Positions 49,510 through 58,469 of a DNA stretch of 64,000 nt are shown piece after piece. The notes under the pieces are model-generated. The model saw nothing but the letters and a program-made list of their open reading frames with translations. It ran no database searches and was not told where the DNA came from. This stretch comes from Bradyrhizobium canariense (lineage in GTDB: Bacteria > Pseudomonadota > Alphaproteobacteria > Rhizobiales > Xanthobacteraceae), in the NCBI RefSeq assembly GCF_900105125.1, contig NZ_LT629750.1:1240001-1304000 (forward strand). The letters run 5' to 3'. The position numbers and the translations under genes were made by a program. How positions within the stretch are numbered: the first letter of the stretch is position 1; the number at the start of each line of letters is the position of its first letter.

Positions 49510-50654
49510 GCACACCGCTTCATATCGGCTTCATTCCGCTGGTCGATGCCGGAGCCCTGATCGTCGCCGTCGACAAGGGCTTTGCCGCCGCCGAAGGGCT
49601 CGATGTCACTTTGGTGCGCGAGGTGTCGTGGTCGAATGTCCGCGACAAGCTCAATATCGGCCTGTTCGATGCGGCGCATCTGCTGGCGCCGGTCGCGATC
49701 GCTTCCAGCCTCGGGCTCGGGCACGTGAAGGTGCCGATCGTGGCGCCGTTCAATCTCGGTCTCAACGGCAACGCGATCACGGTGTCGCCGGCGCTACATG
49801 CGGCGATCCTCAGCGAGATCGAGGGCGATCGGCTGGACCCGATGGCGACGGCGCTGGCGCTGGCGCGCGTTGTCGCCGCGCGGCGCAAAAGAGGCGCCGA
49901 ACCCCTGACCTTCGGCATGACCTTTCCGTTTTCCACCCACAATTACCAGCTGCGCTTTTGGATGGCTGCCGGCGGCGTCGATCCCGACGAGGATGTGCGT
50001 CTGGTGGTGCTGCCGCCGCCGTACATGGTGGATAGCCTGGCCAATGGCCAGGTCGATGCGTTCTGCGTCGGCGCGCCCTGGAATTCGGTCGCGGTCGATC
50101 TTGGTGTTGGCCATATCCTGCATTTCGTCTCAGAAATCCTGGCGCGCGCCGCGGAGAAGGTGCTCGCGATGCGGCAGAGCTGGTCGGAGAAAAATCCGCA
50201 GGTCGTTGCGGCCCTGATCCGGGCCTCGCATCGTGCCGCTGAATTCATCGCAGAACCGCAAAACCGTGCCGAGGCGGCGCGCATTCTGGCGCAGCCGGAC
50301 CGCATCGGCGTCGACGCGGATGTGATCCTGCGCACGCTGAACGGCAGGCTCAAGATTTCTCCCGATGGAACCATGCGCGAAAGCAGTCGCTATTGGCTGG
50401 TCGGGCGGGAAGGCGCATCACGGCCGGAGCCTGTCCAAGCCGCCTGGCTTTATGCCCAGATGGTGCGTGGGGGACAGGCCTCGATTGCTCCAGAAGCCCT
50501 CAGCACCGCCATGGCGGTGTTCCGTCCCGATCTTTACGACGCCGCACTGGGGCTGCGCAGTGACGCCTACAGCGAAGGGCTGGGTACGGTCGATGCCTTT
50601 GCCGGGCCGCGTTTTGACCCTGCCGATATTGCCGGATATCTCGGCTCGTTTTGA
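49506..50654 (+). CDS. nasS: NasS, nitrate/nitrite sensor (NrtA-like)
   Basis: 382 residues of the NrtA/CmpA substrate-binding fold, with no signal peptide, as expected for the cytoplasmic sensor. Segments include LHIGFIPLVDAGALIVAVDK, DAAHLLAPVAIASSLGLGH and QVDAFCVGAPWNSVAVDLG. It binds nitrate or nitrite and releases NasT. Translation is coupled to nasT by a 4-base overlap. Confidence 0.92.
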   Translation: MSTPLHIGFIPLVDAGALIVAVDKGFAAAEGLDVTLVREVSWSNVRDKLNIGLFDAAHLLAPVAIASSLGLGHVKVPIVAPFNLGLNGNAITVSPALHAAILSEIEGDRLDPMATALALARVVAARRKRGAEPLTFGMTFPFSTHNYQLRFWMAAGGVDPDEDVRLVVLPPPYMVDSLANGQVDAFCVGAPWNSVAVDLGVGHILHFVSEILARAAEKVLAMRQSWSEKNPQVVAALIRASHRAAEFIAEPQNRAEAARILAQPDRIGVDADVILRTLNGRLKISPDGTMRESSRYWLVGREGASRPEPVQAAWLYAQMVRGGQASIAPEALSTAMAVFRPDLYDAALGLRSDAYSEGLGTVDAFAGPRFDPADIAGYLGSF

Positions 50655-50830
50655 TCCTGAATTCAGCTTCAGGAGCGATTGACTAAGTTCCGAGCAAATC
50701 GATTCGAAGCATAATTTTTAGGCTGCTGCCGCCTCGACAAGCAGGAACCGCAAGATTCCGCGTTGCCAGTATGGAGTCAAAGGCTCCCATAAGGCACTGA
50801 ATTTATAAGAACTTCCAAAAAATGCTGCAG

Positions 50831-50846
50831 TGGCACACGACTTGAA
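50831..50846 (+). promoter_or_regulatory. Likely sigma-54 promoter of the nirC operon
   Basis: TGGCACACGACTTGAA matches the sigma-54 consensus TGGCAC-N5-TTGC(A/T) with a complete -24 element. The -12 element reads TTGA instead of TTGC. Predicted transcription start is near 50856. Sigma-54 with NtrC control would fit a nitrogen-assimilation operon. No NtrC enhancer sites were identified by eye. Confidence 0.6.
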
Positions 50847-50855
50847 TAGAGGTGG

Positions 50856-50898
50856 TGGTCAGCCGCCGCAGTCGCCTGCTGACCATCGTCGACGATGG
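50856..50898 (+). promoter_or_regulatory. Structured leader of the nirC-nirA operon
   Basis: TGGTCAGC (50856-50863) pairs perfectly with GCTGACCA (50878-50885). The next hairpin CCATCG-TCGA-CGATGG (50883-50898) shares its first three bases with the end of the first, so both cannot form fully at once. The rest of the leader, to 51029, shows no other clear structure. This is the expected place for a NasT target, but the ANTAR hexaloop pattern (A at 1, G at 4) is not evident. Confidence 0.5.
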
Positions 50899-51029
50899 AT
50901 TTTCGGCAGCAACGAAGCTGATCGGACCGCTCAGAAATTTTCCGATACGGCGCTGCCCCCTCGACGGGCTTTCCGAGCATCACACCCTTTTCTCGTTGTA
51001 GCCGCCTCCGTGGCGACTGGAGCTTTGAC

Positions 51030-51866
51030 ATGGATTACGCCAAGCCCACCGACGTCGTCTCCTCGATGGTCGATGCCAGTCTCAAGAAACTGGCGCTTGC
51101 CCCGCGGGACCTGCTCATCCGCGGCGCGCTTTCCGGTGCACTGCTTGGCGCGGCGACCACTCTCGCCTTTAGCGGCGCCTTCACGACGGGCCAGCCGCTG
51201 GTCGGAGCGATCATCTTTCCCGTCAGTCTGGTGATGATCGTCCTACTTGGACTCGAACTCGTGACCGGAAGTTTCGGGCTGTTGCCGCTGGCGCGGCTCG
51301 AGGGCAAGGCGACCTGGAGCGCCATCGCCGCAAACTGGTCCTGGGTGTTCCTCGGAAATCTTCTCGGCAGCATCGCCTATGGCATCCTGATCGCGATCGC
51401 CCTGACCAACATGGGTACCGCGGCACCCGCAGGTGTCGCGGCGCGTATCATCCAGATTGCCGAAGCCAAGACCGTCGCCAATGAGGCGCTCGGCATGGCC
51501 GGGATGGTCAGCGTTTTCGTGAAGGCCATTCTCTGCAATTGGCTGGTCTGCCTCGGCGTCGTCATGGCAATGACGTCCACCTCGACGATCGGAAAGATCG
51601 CCGCGACCTGGTTGCCGATCTTCACGTTCTTCGCCCTGGGGTTTGAGCACGCCGTCGTCAACATGTTCATCATCCCAACCGGCATGCTGCTCGGCGCAAA
51701 GGTGAGTGTCTATCAGTGGTGGGTGTGGAACCAGATTCCGGTGACGCTCGGCAATCTCGTCGGCGGCTTTGTTTTCACCGGCCTTGCACTCTACGCGACC
51801 TTCAAGCCGGCGGAACAATCGGCGCCGGTCGCAGCGCAGCTCGCACCGCAAATTCCCGCTGAATAA
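51030..51866 (+). CDS. nirC: Formate/nitrite transporter family protein
   Basis: 278 residues, six membrane spans. The FNT signature appears as LLLGAATTLAFSGAF-type helix packing, LELVTGSFGLLPLARLEG (the omega-loop region) and MVSVFVKAILCNWLVCLGVV. The context of NasST and nitrite reductase points to nitrite import. The first gene of the operon; 18 bases separate it from nirA. Confidence 0.88.
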   Translation: MDYAKPTDVVSSMVDASLKKLALAPRDLLIRGALSGALLGAATTLAFSGAFTTGQPLVGAIIFPVSLVMIVLLGLELVTGSFGLLPLARLEGKATWSAIAANWSWVFLGNLLGSIAYGILIAIALTNMGTAAPAGVAARIIQIAEAKTVANEALGMAGMVSVFVKAILCNWLVCLGVVMAMTSTSTIGKIAATWLPIFTFFALGFEHAVVNMFIIPTGMLLGAKVSVYQWWVWNQIPVTLGNLVGGFVFTGLALYATFKPAEQSAPVAAQLAPQIPAE

Positions 51867-51884
51867 TGGCCATCGTTGCGCATC

Positions 51885-53687
51885 ATGAAACTTGAAACAA
51901 CCTCAGCCGATTTCAGCGACGAGCAAAAGCGCTATCTGGAAGGCTTCATGTCAGGCCTGCAGGTCGGGCGCGTCGGCCGAAACGTCGGTCTCGCCGCCGG
52001 ATCAGGTGCGCCTGCCGCCAAGGGAAATCCAGAGCCGGTCGGTCCGGACGCGGCCGGCCTCAAGGCCCAGGACAAGGTTCTCGCCGACGGCAAGAAGCTG
52101 TCCGACCCTGAAAAATTCAAACGCGAACAGCATCCGTTCGACGCCTATCAGCGCCTCAAGGAACAGGCGAAAGGCAATACGCCGCCGACGCCTGCGGACA
52201 ATTTCCGCTGGCGTTATTACGGCCTGTTCTATGTCGCGCCGACGCAGGACTCGTATATGTGCCGGCTGCGTATTCCCAACGGCATCCTCACGCACTGGCA
52301 GTTTGCCGGCGTCGCCGATCTCGCCGAACGCTATGCCGGCGGCTATTCGCATGTCACCACCCGCGCCAATATCCAGCTCAGGGAGATTCCGCCGAAGCAC
52401 ACCGTCGGACTGATCGAGGGAATTCAGGACATCGGATTGTGCTCGCGCGGATCGGGCGCCGACAACATTCGCAACGTGACGGGGACGCCGACCGCCGGGA
52501 TCGATCCGGTTGAATTGATCGATACGCGCGAATACGCCCGCGAATGGCATTACCACATCCTCAACGACCGCTCGCTGACCGGCTTGCCGCGCAAGTTCAA
52601 CGTCGCGTTTGACGGCGCGGGCAGGATCGCCGTGCTGGAAGACACCAACGACATCGCTTTCGCGGCGGTCGAGGTGAAGGACGGTTTTGGCGCGGCGCCC
52701 GGCGTCTGGTTTCGTCTGGGGATCGGCGGCATCACCGGCCACAGGGATTTCGCCAAGCAAACCGGGATTATCGTCAAGCCGGAAGACGCGACCATGGTCG
52801 CGGATGCCATCGTGCGGGTGTTCATCGAAACCGGCGATCGCACCAACCGCCTCAAGGCGCGGATGAAATACGTGATCGACGACATGGGAATGGACAAATT
52901 CCTGCTCGCCGTCGAAGCGAAATACGGCAAGGCCTTCACCCGTGTGCCGCCGGAAGCGCTGGAGCCGCGACCTGTGTTCGACCGCATGGCGCATGTCGGC
53001 GTACATTCGCAGAAACAGGCGGGCCTGAACTGGATCGGTGTCGTGCTGCCGATCGGCAAGCTGACCGGTGACCAGATGCGCGGCCTTGCAAAGATCGCGC
53101 ACGATCTGGGCGACGGCGATATTCGCCTGACAGTGTGGCAGAATCTCCTGATTTCGGGCGTCGCGGATGACAAGCTCGCGCTCGCAACGGCCGCGATCAA
53201 AGCACTCGGTCTCGACGTCGAGGCGTCATCGATCCGCGCCGGGCTTGTCGCATGCACCGGCAATGCCGGCTGCAAGTTCGCCGCCTCCGATACCAAGCGG
53301 CATGCCGCCGAGATCGGCGACTGGTGCGAAACGCGCGTGAAAATCGAGACGCCGCTCAACATCCATCTCACCGGCTGCCATCATTCCTGCGCGCAGCATT
53401 ATATCGGGGATATCGGACTGATCGCAGCGAAGGTGCCGGTCGGGAACGATGACGACACGGTGGAGGGTTATCACCTCTTCGCCGGCGGCGGCTTTGGTCC
53501 GGATGCCGATATCGGGCGGGAGGTCTATCACGACGTCAAGGCCGAGGATGCGCCGAAGACCGTGGAGAAGCTGCTGAAAGCCTACGTCGCCAATCGTGCG
53601 TCCGACGACGAGACGTTTCTCGCATTTTCACGCCGCCACGACGGGGAAACCTTGCGGAAGATGGCGGAAGCGGAGAGCAGCACATGA
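51885..53687 (+). CDS. nirA: Assimilatory nitrite reductase NirA (siroheme, 4Fe-4S)
   Basis: 600 residues, reducing nitrite to ammonium with six electrons. The siroheme/Fe-S cysteines are present in two pairs: CTGNAGC and GCHHSCAQH (CxxxxxC and CxxxC). NirA domain features include RANIQLREIPPKHTVGLIEG and GADNIRNVTGTPTAGIDPVE. An N-terminal FSDEQKRYLEGFMSGLQVGR motif is shared with the reductase partner encoded next. The downstream gene overlaps by 4 bases (ATGA). Confidence 0.92.
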   Translation: MKLETTSADFSDEQKRYLEGFMSGLQVGRVGRNVGLAAGSGAPAAKGNPEPVGPDAAGLKAQDKVLADGKKLSDPEKFKREQHPFDAYQRLKEQAKGNTPPTPADNFRWRYYGLFYVAPTQDSYMCRLRIPNGILTHWQFAGVADLAERYAGGYSHVTTRANIQLREIPPKHTVGLIEGIQDIGLCSRGSGADNIRNVTGTPTAGIDPVELIDTREYAREWHYHILNDRSLTGLPRKFNVAFDGAGRIAVLEDTNDIAFAAVEVKDGFGAAPGVWFRLGIGGITGHRDFAKQTGIIVKPEDATMVADAIVRVFIETGDRTNRLKARMKYVIDDMGMDKFLLAVEAKYGKAFTRVPPEALEPRPVFDRMAHVGVHSQKQAGLNWIGVVLPIGKLTGDQMRGLAKIAHDLGDGDIRLTVWQNLLISGVADDKLALATAAIKALGLDVEASSIRAGLVACTGNAGCKFAASDTKRHAAEIGDWCETRVKIETPLNIHLTGCHHSCAQHYIGDIGLIAAKVPVGNDDDTVEGYHLFAGGGFGPDADIGREVYHDVKAEDAPKTVEKLLKAYVANRASDDETFLAFSRRHDGETLRKMAEAESST

Positions 53688-55291
53688 ACCAGATCACTTC
53701 GCCGCCAAGGCTTGAGGTCATTCCGGAGAGCGCGCCGTTCTCGGAGGCCCAGCGCTCCTGGCTCAACGGATTCCTCGTCGGGCTCTTGCAGCTCGACGGC
53801 TCGGTGCCGTTGTCGCCCGAGCAAGGGGCGGCCGTGTTGCAGGGCGTGGCCGGCGATGGCGATGATGGCGAAGCGCCTTGGCACGACCAGACCATGCCGA
53901 TTGCCGATCGCATGAAGCTCGCGGAAGGCCGCCCGATGCGACGGCGGATGATGGCGGCGATGGCGCAGCAGGATTGCGGCCAGTGCGGCTACAATTGCAA
54001 CGATTATTCCGACGCGATCGCGAGCAAGAGCGAAGCGCGGCTCAATCTCTGCGTGCCCGGCGGCAAGGAAACCGCGCGCATGCTGAAGGCACTGCACGAG
54101 GAACTGGAAAAGGCGCCCGCCGCCGCTTCCGTTCCGGCCGTGGCGACGGCCGCGGCGGCGCCGGCGATCTTGGGTGAACCTGGACGGTCGCGCGATAATC
54201 CGGTGGCGGCAACCTTCCTGTCGCGTCGCCTGCTCAACAAGACCGGGTCGGAAAAGGAAACCTGGCATATCGATTTCGACCTCAGCGGCTGTGGCCTCGA
54301 CTATGTCGTCGGTGACTCCTTCGGTATCTTCGCCAAGAACGAAGTGGGCCATGTCGATCAGATCATTGCCTTGCTGGGTGCCTCTCACACCACCAACGTG
54401 AACGGCAAGACCCTGCGCGACGTATTGATCGACGACGTTTCGCTGGCGCCGGCGCCGGACAAGCTGTTCGAACTGATCTCGTTCATATCGGGCGGCGCGC
54501 AGCGCGAAAAAGCCCGTGCGCTGGCACAGGGCGAGGATCCCGACGGCGATGCCGCGACCCTCGACGTAATGGCGGCGTTACAGAAATTCTCCGGCGTGCG
54601 GCCGCATCCGGAAGCCTTCGTTGAAGCGCTGGAGCCGTTGCAGCCGCGGCTCTATTCGATTTCGTCATCGCACAATGCAACGCCGGGAAAACTGTCGCTG
54701 ACGGTCGATTGCGTGCGCTACGTGATCGGCAAGCGCAAGCGGCTTGGTCTTGCTTCGACCTTCCTTGCCGAACGCATCAATCCCGGTGATGAATTGAAGG
54801 TCTATGTGCAGAAGGCCCATGGCTTTGCGCTGCCGCAGGATCCGAAAACGCCGATCATCATGATCGGGCCCGGCACCGGTGTCGCGCCGTTCCGCGCCTT
54901 CCTGCTTGACCGCCGGGCAACCGGGGCAACCGGCAAGAACTGGCTGTTCTTCGGTCATCAGCGCAGCGGCTCTGATTTCTTCTATTCCGACGAACTCAAT
55001 GCCATGAAAACGGCGGGACTACTGACGCGGCTGTCGCTGGCGTGGTCCCGCGACGGCGACAAGAAATTCTATGTGCAGGACCGGATGCGCGAAGTCGGCC
55101 GCGAAGTGTGGACATGGCTGGCCGAGGGCGCGAACGTGTATGTCTGCGGCGATGCCAAACGAATGGCAAAGGATGTCGAGCGCGCGCTGGTCGATATCGT
55201 CGCGCAGTTCGGGGCGAGGTCGACCGATGAGGCCGTGAGCTTTGTCGGGGAGCTCAAGAAGAAGGGGCGGTTCCAGCAGGACGTGTACTGA
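53684..55291 (+). CDS. Fe-S/FAD reductase partner of NirA (CysJ-like C-terminal half)
   Basis: 535 residues. The C-terminal part is a CysJ/ferredoxin-NADP-reductase type FAD and NADPH domain: RLYSISSS (FAD), GPGTGVAPFRAFLLD and VYVCGDAKRMAKDVER (NADP). Instead of the flavodoxin domain of CysJ, the N-terminal region has CGQCGYNCNDYSDAIA and LCVPGGKET, giving cysteines 98, 101, 105 and 123, the pattern of the RnfB-type (4Fe-4S) domain. It likely passes electrons from NADPH to NirA. It overlaps nirA by 4 bases and ends in a terminator. Confidence 0.8.
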   Translation: MNQITSPPRLEVIPESAPFSEAQRSWLNGFLVGLLQLDGSVPLSPEQGAAVLQGVAGDGDDGEAPWHDQTMPIADRMKLAEGRPMRRRMMAAMAQQDCGQCGYNCNDYSDAIASKSEARLNLCVPGGKETARMLKALHEELEKAPAAASVPAVATAAAAPAILGEPGRSRDNPVAATFLSRRLLNKTGSEKETWHIDFDLSGCGLDYVVGDSFGIFAKNEVGHVDQIIALLGASHTTNVNGKTLRDVLIDDVSLAPAPDKLFELISFISGGAQREKARALAQGEDPDGDAATLDVMAALQKFSGVRPHPEAFVEALEPLQPRLYSISSSHNATPGKLSLTVDCVRYVIGKRKRLGLASTFLAERINPGDELKVYVQKAHGFALPQDPKTPIIMIGPGTGVAPFRAFLLDRRATGATGKNWLFFGHQRSGSDFFYSDELNAMKTAGLLTRLSLAWSRDGDKKFYVQDRMREVGREVWTWLAEGANVYVCGDAKRMAKDVERALVDIVAQFGARSTDEAVSFVGELKKKGRFQQDVY

Positions 55292-55322
55292 CCCGGTTCC
55301 AGTCAGTTCAAATTGGGACGAA

Positions 55323-55358
55323 AAAAATTCTCGTCTGAATCTATCGCGGAGAATTTTT
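55323..55358 (+). terminator. Intrinsic terminator after the nirite reductase operon
   Basis: AAAAATTCTC and GAGAATTTTT, a perfect 10-bp stem with a 16-base loop, ending in its own T-tract, 31 bases past the operon stop. Confidence 0.7.
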
Positions 55359-55464
55359 ATCTGCTGCGGGAGTCAAACGAAGCGCGCGTATCGTTATTTC
55401 TTCCACCATCTTGTGTCCGACCGCCAACCGCGTTCCACTACACCTGATGGCGCGGTGGAGAACG

Positions 55465-55620
55465 ATGATGCGCGAATTGTCAGCGGAAGCCCGTCTGCAC
55501 CTGTACGCGCGTTCCCTGTCCAGACGAACTACGAGACGGCTCCATGCGGCGGCGCTCTATGGCGCATTCGCCGTGATCGCCGCCATCGTGTTCGGCACGC
55601 TGTCGTATCACCCGTTCTGA
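55465..55620 (+). CDS. Small membrane protein (51 aa)
   Basis: It begins MMRELSAEARLHLYARSLSR with a basic, helical N-terminus followed by one membrane span (LYGAFAVIAAIVFGTLSYHP). GGTGGAG lies 5 bases upstream. Short basic single-span proteins of this type are common in Rhizobiales. Function unknown. Confidence 0.5.
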   Translation: MMRELSAEARLHLYARSLSRRTTRRLHAAALYGAFAVIAAIVFGTLSYHPF

Positions 55621-55629
55621 AACGGTTTG

Positions 55630-56400
55630 CTAACGCGCCTTCTTGAACGGCGCCACTTCGATACCGCCATCCTTCAAGGCCTGACGGACGCCGCGAGCGA
55701 TATCGACGGCACCGGGCGTGTCGCCGTGAATGCACACGGTGTCGGTGCGCATCTTGATCACCTTGCCGGATACCGACACCACCGCGCCGTCCTGCACCAT
55801 CCGGAGCACCCGTTGCGCGATTTGCCCGGCATCGTGCAGTACGGCACCCGGCTTGCGGCGCGACACCAGCGAACCATCGTCTTCATAGGCGCGGTCGGCG
55901 AACACTTCATGCACCATCGGCAGGTTCGCGGCTTCGCCGGCCTTCACCAGGCGTGAATTCGCCAGCACCACGAATATCAAATTGGGATCGACCGCCTTGA
56001 TGCCGTTGGCGATTGCCTTGGCGGTCATGTCGTCGTCGCAGGCGACGTTCGACAAGGCGCCATGCGCTTTGACGTGGGTCACCTTGTGACCGGCCGCGGT
56101 CGCGATCGCCTGCAGCGCGCCGATCTGATAGGCGACGAGGTTTTCGATCTCGGAGGCTTTCATCCCGGGAAAAGGACGCCGGCCAAAACCGTGCAGATCG
56201 CGATAACCGGGGTGGGCGCCGATGCTCACGCCACGGGCTTTGGCCAGTTCCACGGTGTGGCGCATGATATCGGCATCGCCGGCGTGAAAGCCGCACGCGA
56301 TATTGACCGAGGTGGCGAGCTCGATCATGGCGGCGTCGTTGCCCATCTCCCACGCGCCAAATCCTTCGCCGAGATCGCAGTTGAGATCGATTGTTGTCAT
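55630..56400 (-). CDS. pxpA: 5-oxoprolinase subunit A (LamB/YcsF family)
   Basis: 256 residues, beginning [20 protein letters not shown]. The LamB/YcsF motifs are clear: [40 protein letters not shown], and [17 protein letters not shown]. PxpABC hydrolyses 5-oxoproline to glutamate with ATP. Third gene of the pxpB-pxpC-pxpA unit, 45 bases after pxpC. Confidence 0.92.
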   Translation of the reverse strand: MTTIDLNCDLGEGFGAWEMGNDAAMIELATSVNIACGFHAGDADIMRHTVELAKARGVSIGAHPGYRDLHGFGRRPFPGMKASEIENLVAYQIGALQAIATAAGHKVTHVKAHGALSNVACDDDMTAKAIANGIKAVDPNLIFVVLANSRLVKAGEAANLPMVHEVFADRAYEDDGSLVSRRKPGAVLHDAGQIAQRVLRMVQDGAVVSVSGKVIKMRTDTVCIHGDTPGAVDIARGVRQALKDGGIEVAPFKKAR

Positions 56401-56445
56401 GTTGATTGTCCGCTTGCGTGAGTGGATCTTCGATTGGTTAGAGCT

Positions 56446-57504
56446 TCATAGATCTTGCGCCAGTGCATCCGTCGCCGATGGAACCTGCCATGTCGCGGCA
56501 TCGATGGCGCTGACGGCGCTGCCCGCGACATTGGCATCTTGCAGCGCTTCGATGTTCAGATCAAAGTTTTCGATATCGCGCAGGCGATCGGGCAGGGTGC
56601 GCAGTATTTCAGAGAACTTGCGCGCCTCGGCCTGCGCCTCCGCCATGCTCAGGGCCTTGAAACGAAAGGCTCGGCCGGCCGGAATCTGCGCAAACCGGCC
56701 GAGATCGGTCGATATGACGGTTGCGATCTTCGGATAGCCGCCGCTGGTGCCGCGATCCGGCATCAGGACGATCGGCGCGCCGTTGCCGGGAACCTGGATG
56801 CTGCCGTTCACGGTGCCGTCGGAGACGATGTTGTGGCCGTGCAGATGCTTGATGACAGGGCCTTCCAGCCGATAGCCCATGCGGTCGCTGGTGGCCGATA
56901 TCTTCCACTCGCTGTCCAGAAACTGCTTTTTCGCGTCGTCGGAAAATTCGTCGTCTTGCGGGCCCAGCACCACGCGGATGGGCCCGTCCGGCGCAGCCGG
57001 AAGATCGATCCGGCGCTCGGCCGCGCCGCTGGCGGCAGAGGCCTGCAATTCGTCGCCGGCCTGCAAAGGCCGCGGGTAGGGGCTGCCGAGACCGGCGCGG
57101 GCATTTACCGACAGGCTGCCGAACATCGGTTCGCCATCAATGCCGCCTTCGATCGCGAGATAACTGAACGATCCGCCACGTGCGAAGCCGAGCGTCAGCG
57201 TCTCGCCGTCCGCCAGCGTCATCGAGGTATCGAACGCGGCGGGGCGCTTGGCAATGTCAGCGCTGCGCGGGGCTCCCGCGAGCGCCACGCGAACCGCGCC
57301 TTCGCGCGCGGTGAATGACGCGCCGAACGGGCCGATCTCGACGGCAGCGGCAAACGGCGTGTTCCCGACCAGACTATTCGCGGCGGCCAGCGCGAGCCGA
57401 TCGATCGCGCCGCTCGGCGTCAGGCCGTAGCGCTGCGAGCCCGGGCGGCCGCCGTCCTGAACCGAGCTCGCGGGCCCGATGGCCGATATGACGAGCTTGC
57501 TCAT
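56446..57504 (-). CDS. pxpC: 5-oxoprolinase subunit C (biotin-carboxyltransferase-like)
   Basis: 352 residues from MSKLVISAIGPASSVQDGGR. Conserved PxpC features include GLTPSGAIDRLALAAANSLV, DRGTSGGYPKIATVISTDLG and GRAFRFKALSMAEA. The start overlaps the pxpB stop by four bases; the frame extends much further upstream, but that part is antisense-like and not homologous. Forms the active complex with PxpB and PxpA. Confidence 0.9.
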   Translation of the reverse strand: MSKLVISAIGPASSVQDGGRPGSQRYGLTPSGAIDRLALAAANSLVGNTPFAAAVEIGPFGASFTAREGAVRVALAGAPRSADIAKRPAAFDTSMTLADGETLTLGFARGGSFSYLAIEGGIDGEPMFGSLSVNARAGLGSPYPRPLQAGDELQASAASGAAERRIDLPAAPDGPIRVVLGPQDDEFSDDAKKQFLDSEWKISATSDRMGYRLEGPVIKHLHGHNIVSDGTVNGSIQVPGNGAPIVLMPDRGTSGGYPKIATVISTDLGRFAQIPAGRAFRFKALSMAEAQAEARKFSEILRTLPDRLRDIENFDLNIEALQDANVAGSAVSAIDAATWQVPSATDALAQDL

Positions 57505-58232
57505 GAGGCAATCAACTCGGCGATGATTTCGCCGCTTTCCGCGGCGCGATCCTGCTCCGCAAACGTCTTGTGGTCGACGACGGAAAACGTCACGTGGTCG
57601 CCGGGCTCGAGCAGGAAGGTCGGCTCGCGATGCAACTGGTAGGTTCGGACCGCGGTACGTCCCAGCAGATGCCAGCCGCTGGGGCCGGCGAGGCATTGCA
57701 CGCCGGTCTGCACCCCGCCGACGGAAATCGTACCCGCTGGCGTCAGCAGCCGCGGGTTTTGCCGCCGCGGCATATGCAGAAAATTTTCCAGCCCGCTGAG
57801 ATAGGACCAGCCGGGCGTAAAGCCGATCATGGCCACACGATAGTCGCCGGCGACATGCCGGGCCACGATGTCGTCAGGCGTCGTCTTCAGCGTCTTAGCG
57901 ACGTCCTCCAAATCGATGCCGTGCTCACCGCCATACGCCACGGGAAGGCGCCAGCGCCGCGTACTGATCACGGGAGGAACGGGCAATTGGGCCAGCACCG
58001 AAAGTTTCTCGCTCAAGCTGTCGAAACCGATCTGGTTGGGGTCATAGTGCACCAGCAGGGATCGGTAGGTCGGCACCGTTTCGGTGATGCCGGTGATCGT
58101 CTCACGCGCCAAGGTGCGATCGAGCGAGAGCACCCGCTGGTTGGCCGCGTCGTCGATGTTGCGGCTGAACTCGACCGTGATGGCGCTATCGCCACTTGGC
58201 AGCATACGGGGCGGGGAAGGTGGCGCAGCCAT
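57501..58232 (-). CDS. pxpB: 5-oxoprolinase subunit B
   Basis: About 243 residues from MAAPPSPPRMLPSGDSAITV. Signature segments are GFTPGWSYLSGLE and PRLLTPAGTISVGGVQTGVQ, followed by PSGWHLLGRT, where the family usually has cis-Pro and Arg contacts for ATP or substrate. First gene of the operon; the frame is open another 22 codons upstream (to 58298), but that region looks non-coding. Confidence 0.9.
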   Translation of the reverse strand: MAAPPSPPRMLPSGDSAITVEFSRNIDDAANQRVLSLDRTLARETITGITETVPTYRSLLVHYDPNQIGFDSLSEKLSVLAQLPVPPVISTRRWRLPVAYGGEHGIDLEDVAKTLKTTPDDIVARHVAGDYRVAMIGFTPGWSYLSGLENFLHMPRRQNPRLLTPAGTISVGGVQTGVQCLAGPSGWHLLGRTAVRTYQLHREPTFLLEPGDHVTFSVVDHKTFAEQDRAAESGEIIAELIAS

Positions 58233-58469
58233 GGTCTCACAAGCTCGTAGGCGGAGCGCAAAGCTGTAGCGCGTTTTCCGCCACAGTGGAATCCGCATCG
58301 GTCAAAATGAGCCTGCAAGTTCAATAAATTAATCGCACATGGGCTGATAAGAGGCTGTTATCTGAACCTCATGATGCGGCTTTTTTATCGCCCGTATCGC
58401 CACTTGACGCGATGGCCGTGCCCCGCAAGATGCGCCGGCCAATTAATCCTCACCGGAGCTGCTTTTTCG

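Noticed and set aside
50856..51029. Classical two-hexaloop ANTAR target
   Set aside because: Hairpins exist, but none has a six-base loop with A at position 1 and G at position 4. I therefore list only a structured leader.
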